A stretch of DNA of 15,379 nt from Methanomicrobiales archaeon (GTDB taxonomy: Archaea > Halobacteriota > Methanomicrobia > Methanomicrobiales > Methanoculleaceae): the NCBI GenBank assembly GCA_012521035.1, contig JAAYND010000215.1, positions 1 to 15,379 of the forward strand. The letters are read 5' to 3'. Position 1 is the stretch's first letter, and every line of letters begins with the position of its first letter. A model generated the notes under the pieces. It was given only the letters and a program-made list of their open reading frames with translations. It was not told the origin of the DNA and made no database searches. This document shows, piece after piece, positions 15,120-15,379 of this stretch. Made by a program: the position numbers and the translations under genes.

Positions 15120-15379
15120 CAGAGATCCCTCCGCCGGTCGATAACCCGCCTCGCCTTCCCCTCAAACCGGGGCAGGGATCCGGGTTCAACCAGTTTCACG
15201 GCGGTCCGGAGCCCGAGGATATCGTGGAGTTCGCCGGCGATCTTCTTCTGGATGCGGGCGAGGTCCTGGAGCTCGCCCGAGAACCCGGCGCGGGTCATCT
15301 CCACCTCGATGATCATCTCATCGAGGTGCTTCGTGCGGTCGACATAGACCATGAACTGCTCCCCGACCTCGGGGAGGGA
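15119..15379 (-). CDS. Second phenylacetate-CoA ligase paralogue (C-terminal fragment, cut by window)
   Basis: Only the last ~86 residues are present; the frame stays open to the window edge, so the gene begins outside. The fragment matches the C-terminal subdomain of the adjacent PaaK. LPEVGEQFMVYVDR aligns with IPEVGRHFQIVVDR, and KLVEPGSLPRFEGKARRV aligns with ELVEPGSLPRFEGKSKKV, including the catalytic Lys of EGK. The middle part is more divergent. This indicates a tandem duplication with the paralogue first in the operon. The stop (TGA, 15119-15121) overlaps the next start by one base. Whether the two differ in substrate cannot be judged from this fragment. Confidence 0.9.
   Translation of the reverse strand, partial: SLPEVGEQFMVYVDRTKHLDEMIIEVEMTRAGFSGELQDLARIQKKIAGELHDILGLRTAVKLVEPGSLPRFEGKARRVIDRRRDL

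Noticed and set aside
13929..15347. Very long plus-strand open frame (~470 codons) opposite paaK
   Set aside because: It is antisense to a clear PaaK with all motifs. Long opposite-strand frames are expected in GC-rich DNA with biased third positions, and the translation shows no domain and no ribosome site.

Overview
The window looks like a high-GC archaeal chromosome. Promoters are AT-rich TATA boxes of archaeal type (for example TTTATATA at 9333-9340), one transcript appears to be leaderless, and Shine-Dalgarno sequences resemble GGAGGT. The gene set (archaeal-type glycogen locus, GH57 proteins, phenylacetate-CoA ligase with a double ACT protein) fits a methanogen of the Methanomicrobiales, Methanoculleus-like. 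That placement is inference, since no methanogenesis gene lies in the window.

Left two thirds (1-9310, all minus strand): an alpha-glucan (glycogen) locus. Five genes are packed with gaps of at most 16 nt or small overlaps, in transcription order: GH57 amylase-like protein, glycogen-synthase-like glycosyltransferase, branching enzyme glgB, GH57/DUF3536 protein, and 4-alpha-glucanotransferase malQ. They appear to share one promoter at 9333-9340. An alpha-glucan phosphorylase (cut by the window edge) follows after a 285-nt gap with its own TATA box. Together these cover chain elongation, branching, disproportionation and phosphorolysis. No ADP-glucose pyrophosphorylase or debranching enzyme is visible here.

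Middle (9311-11900): a 265-nt divergent promoter region with GC-rich dyads, then a plus-strand fold-type-III PLP amino-acid decarboxylase, closest by motif to AdiA-type arginine decarboxylase. Its N-terminal wing keeps residues typical of a phospho-receiver.

Right (11866-15379, minus strand): a DHA2-type MFS transporter whose 3' end overlaps the decarboxylase convergently by 35 bp. Upstream of it lies a translationally coupled operon of two tandem phenylacetate-CoA ligase paralogues (one cut by the window edge) and a double ACT-domain protein.

No mobile element, CRISPR array, tRNA or rRNA was found. I do not see a clear unprecedented system. The most interesting points are the receiver-like wing of the decarboxylase, the GH57 paralogue with altered catalytic motifs inside the glycogen operon, and the cysteine-bearing GH57/DUF3536 enzyme.
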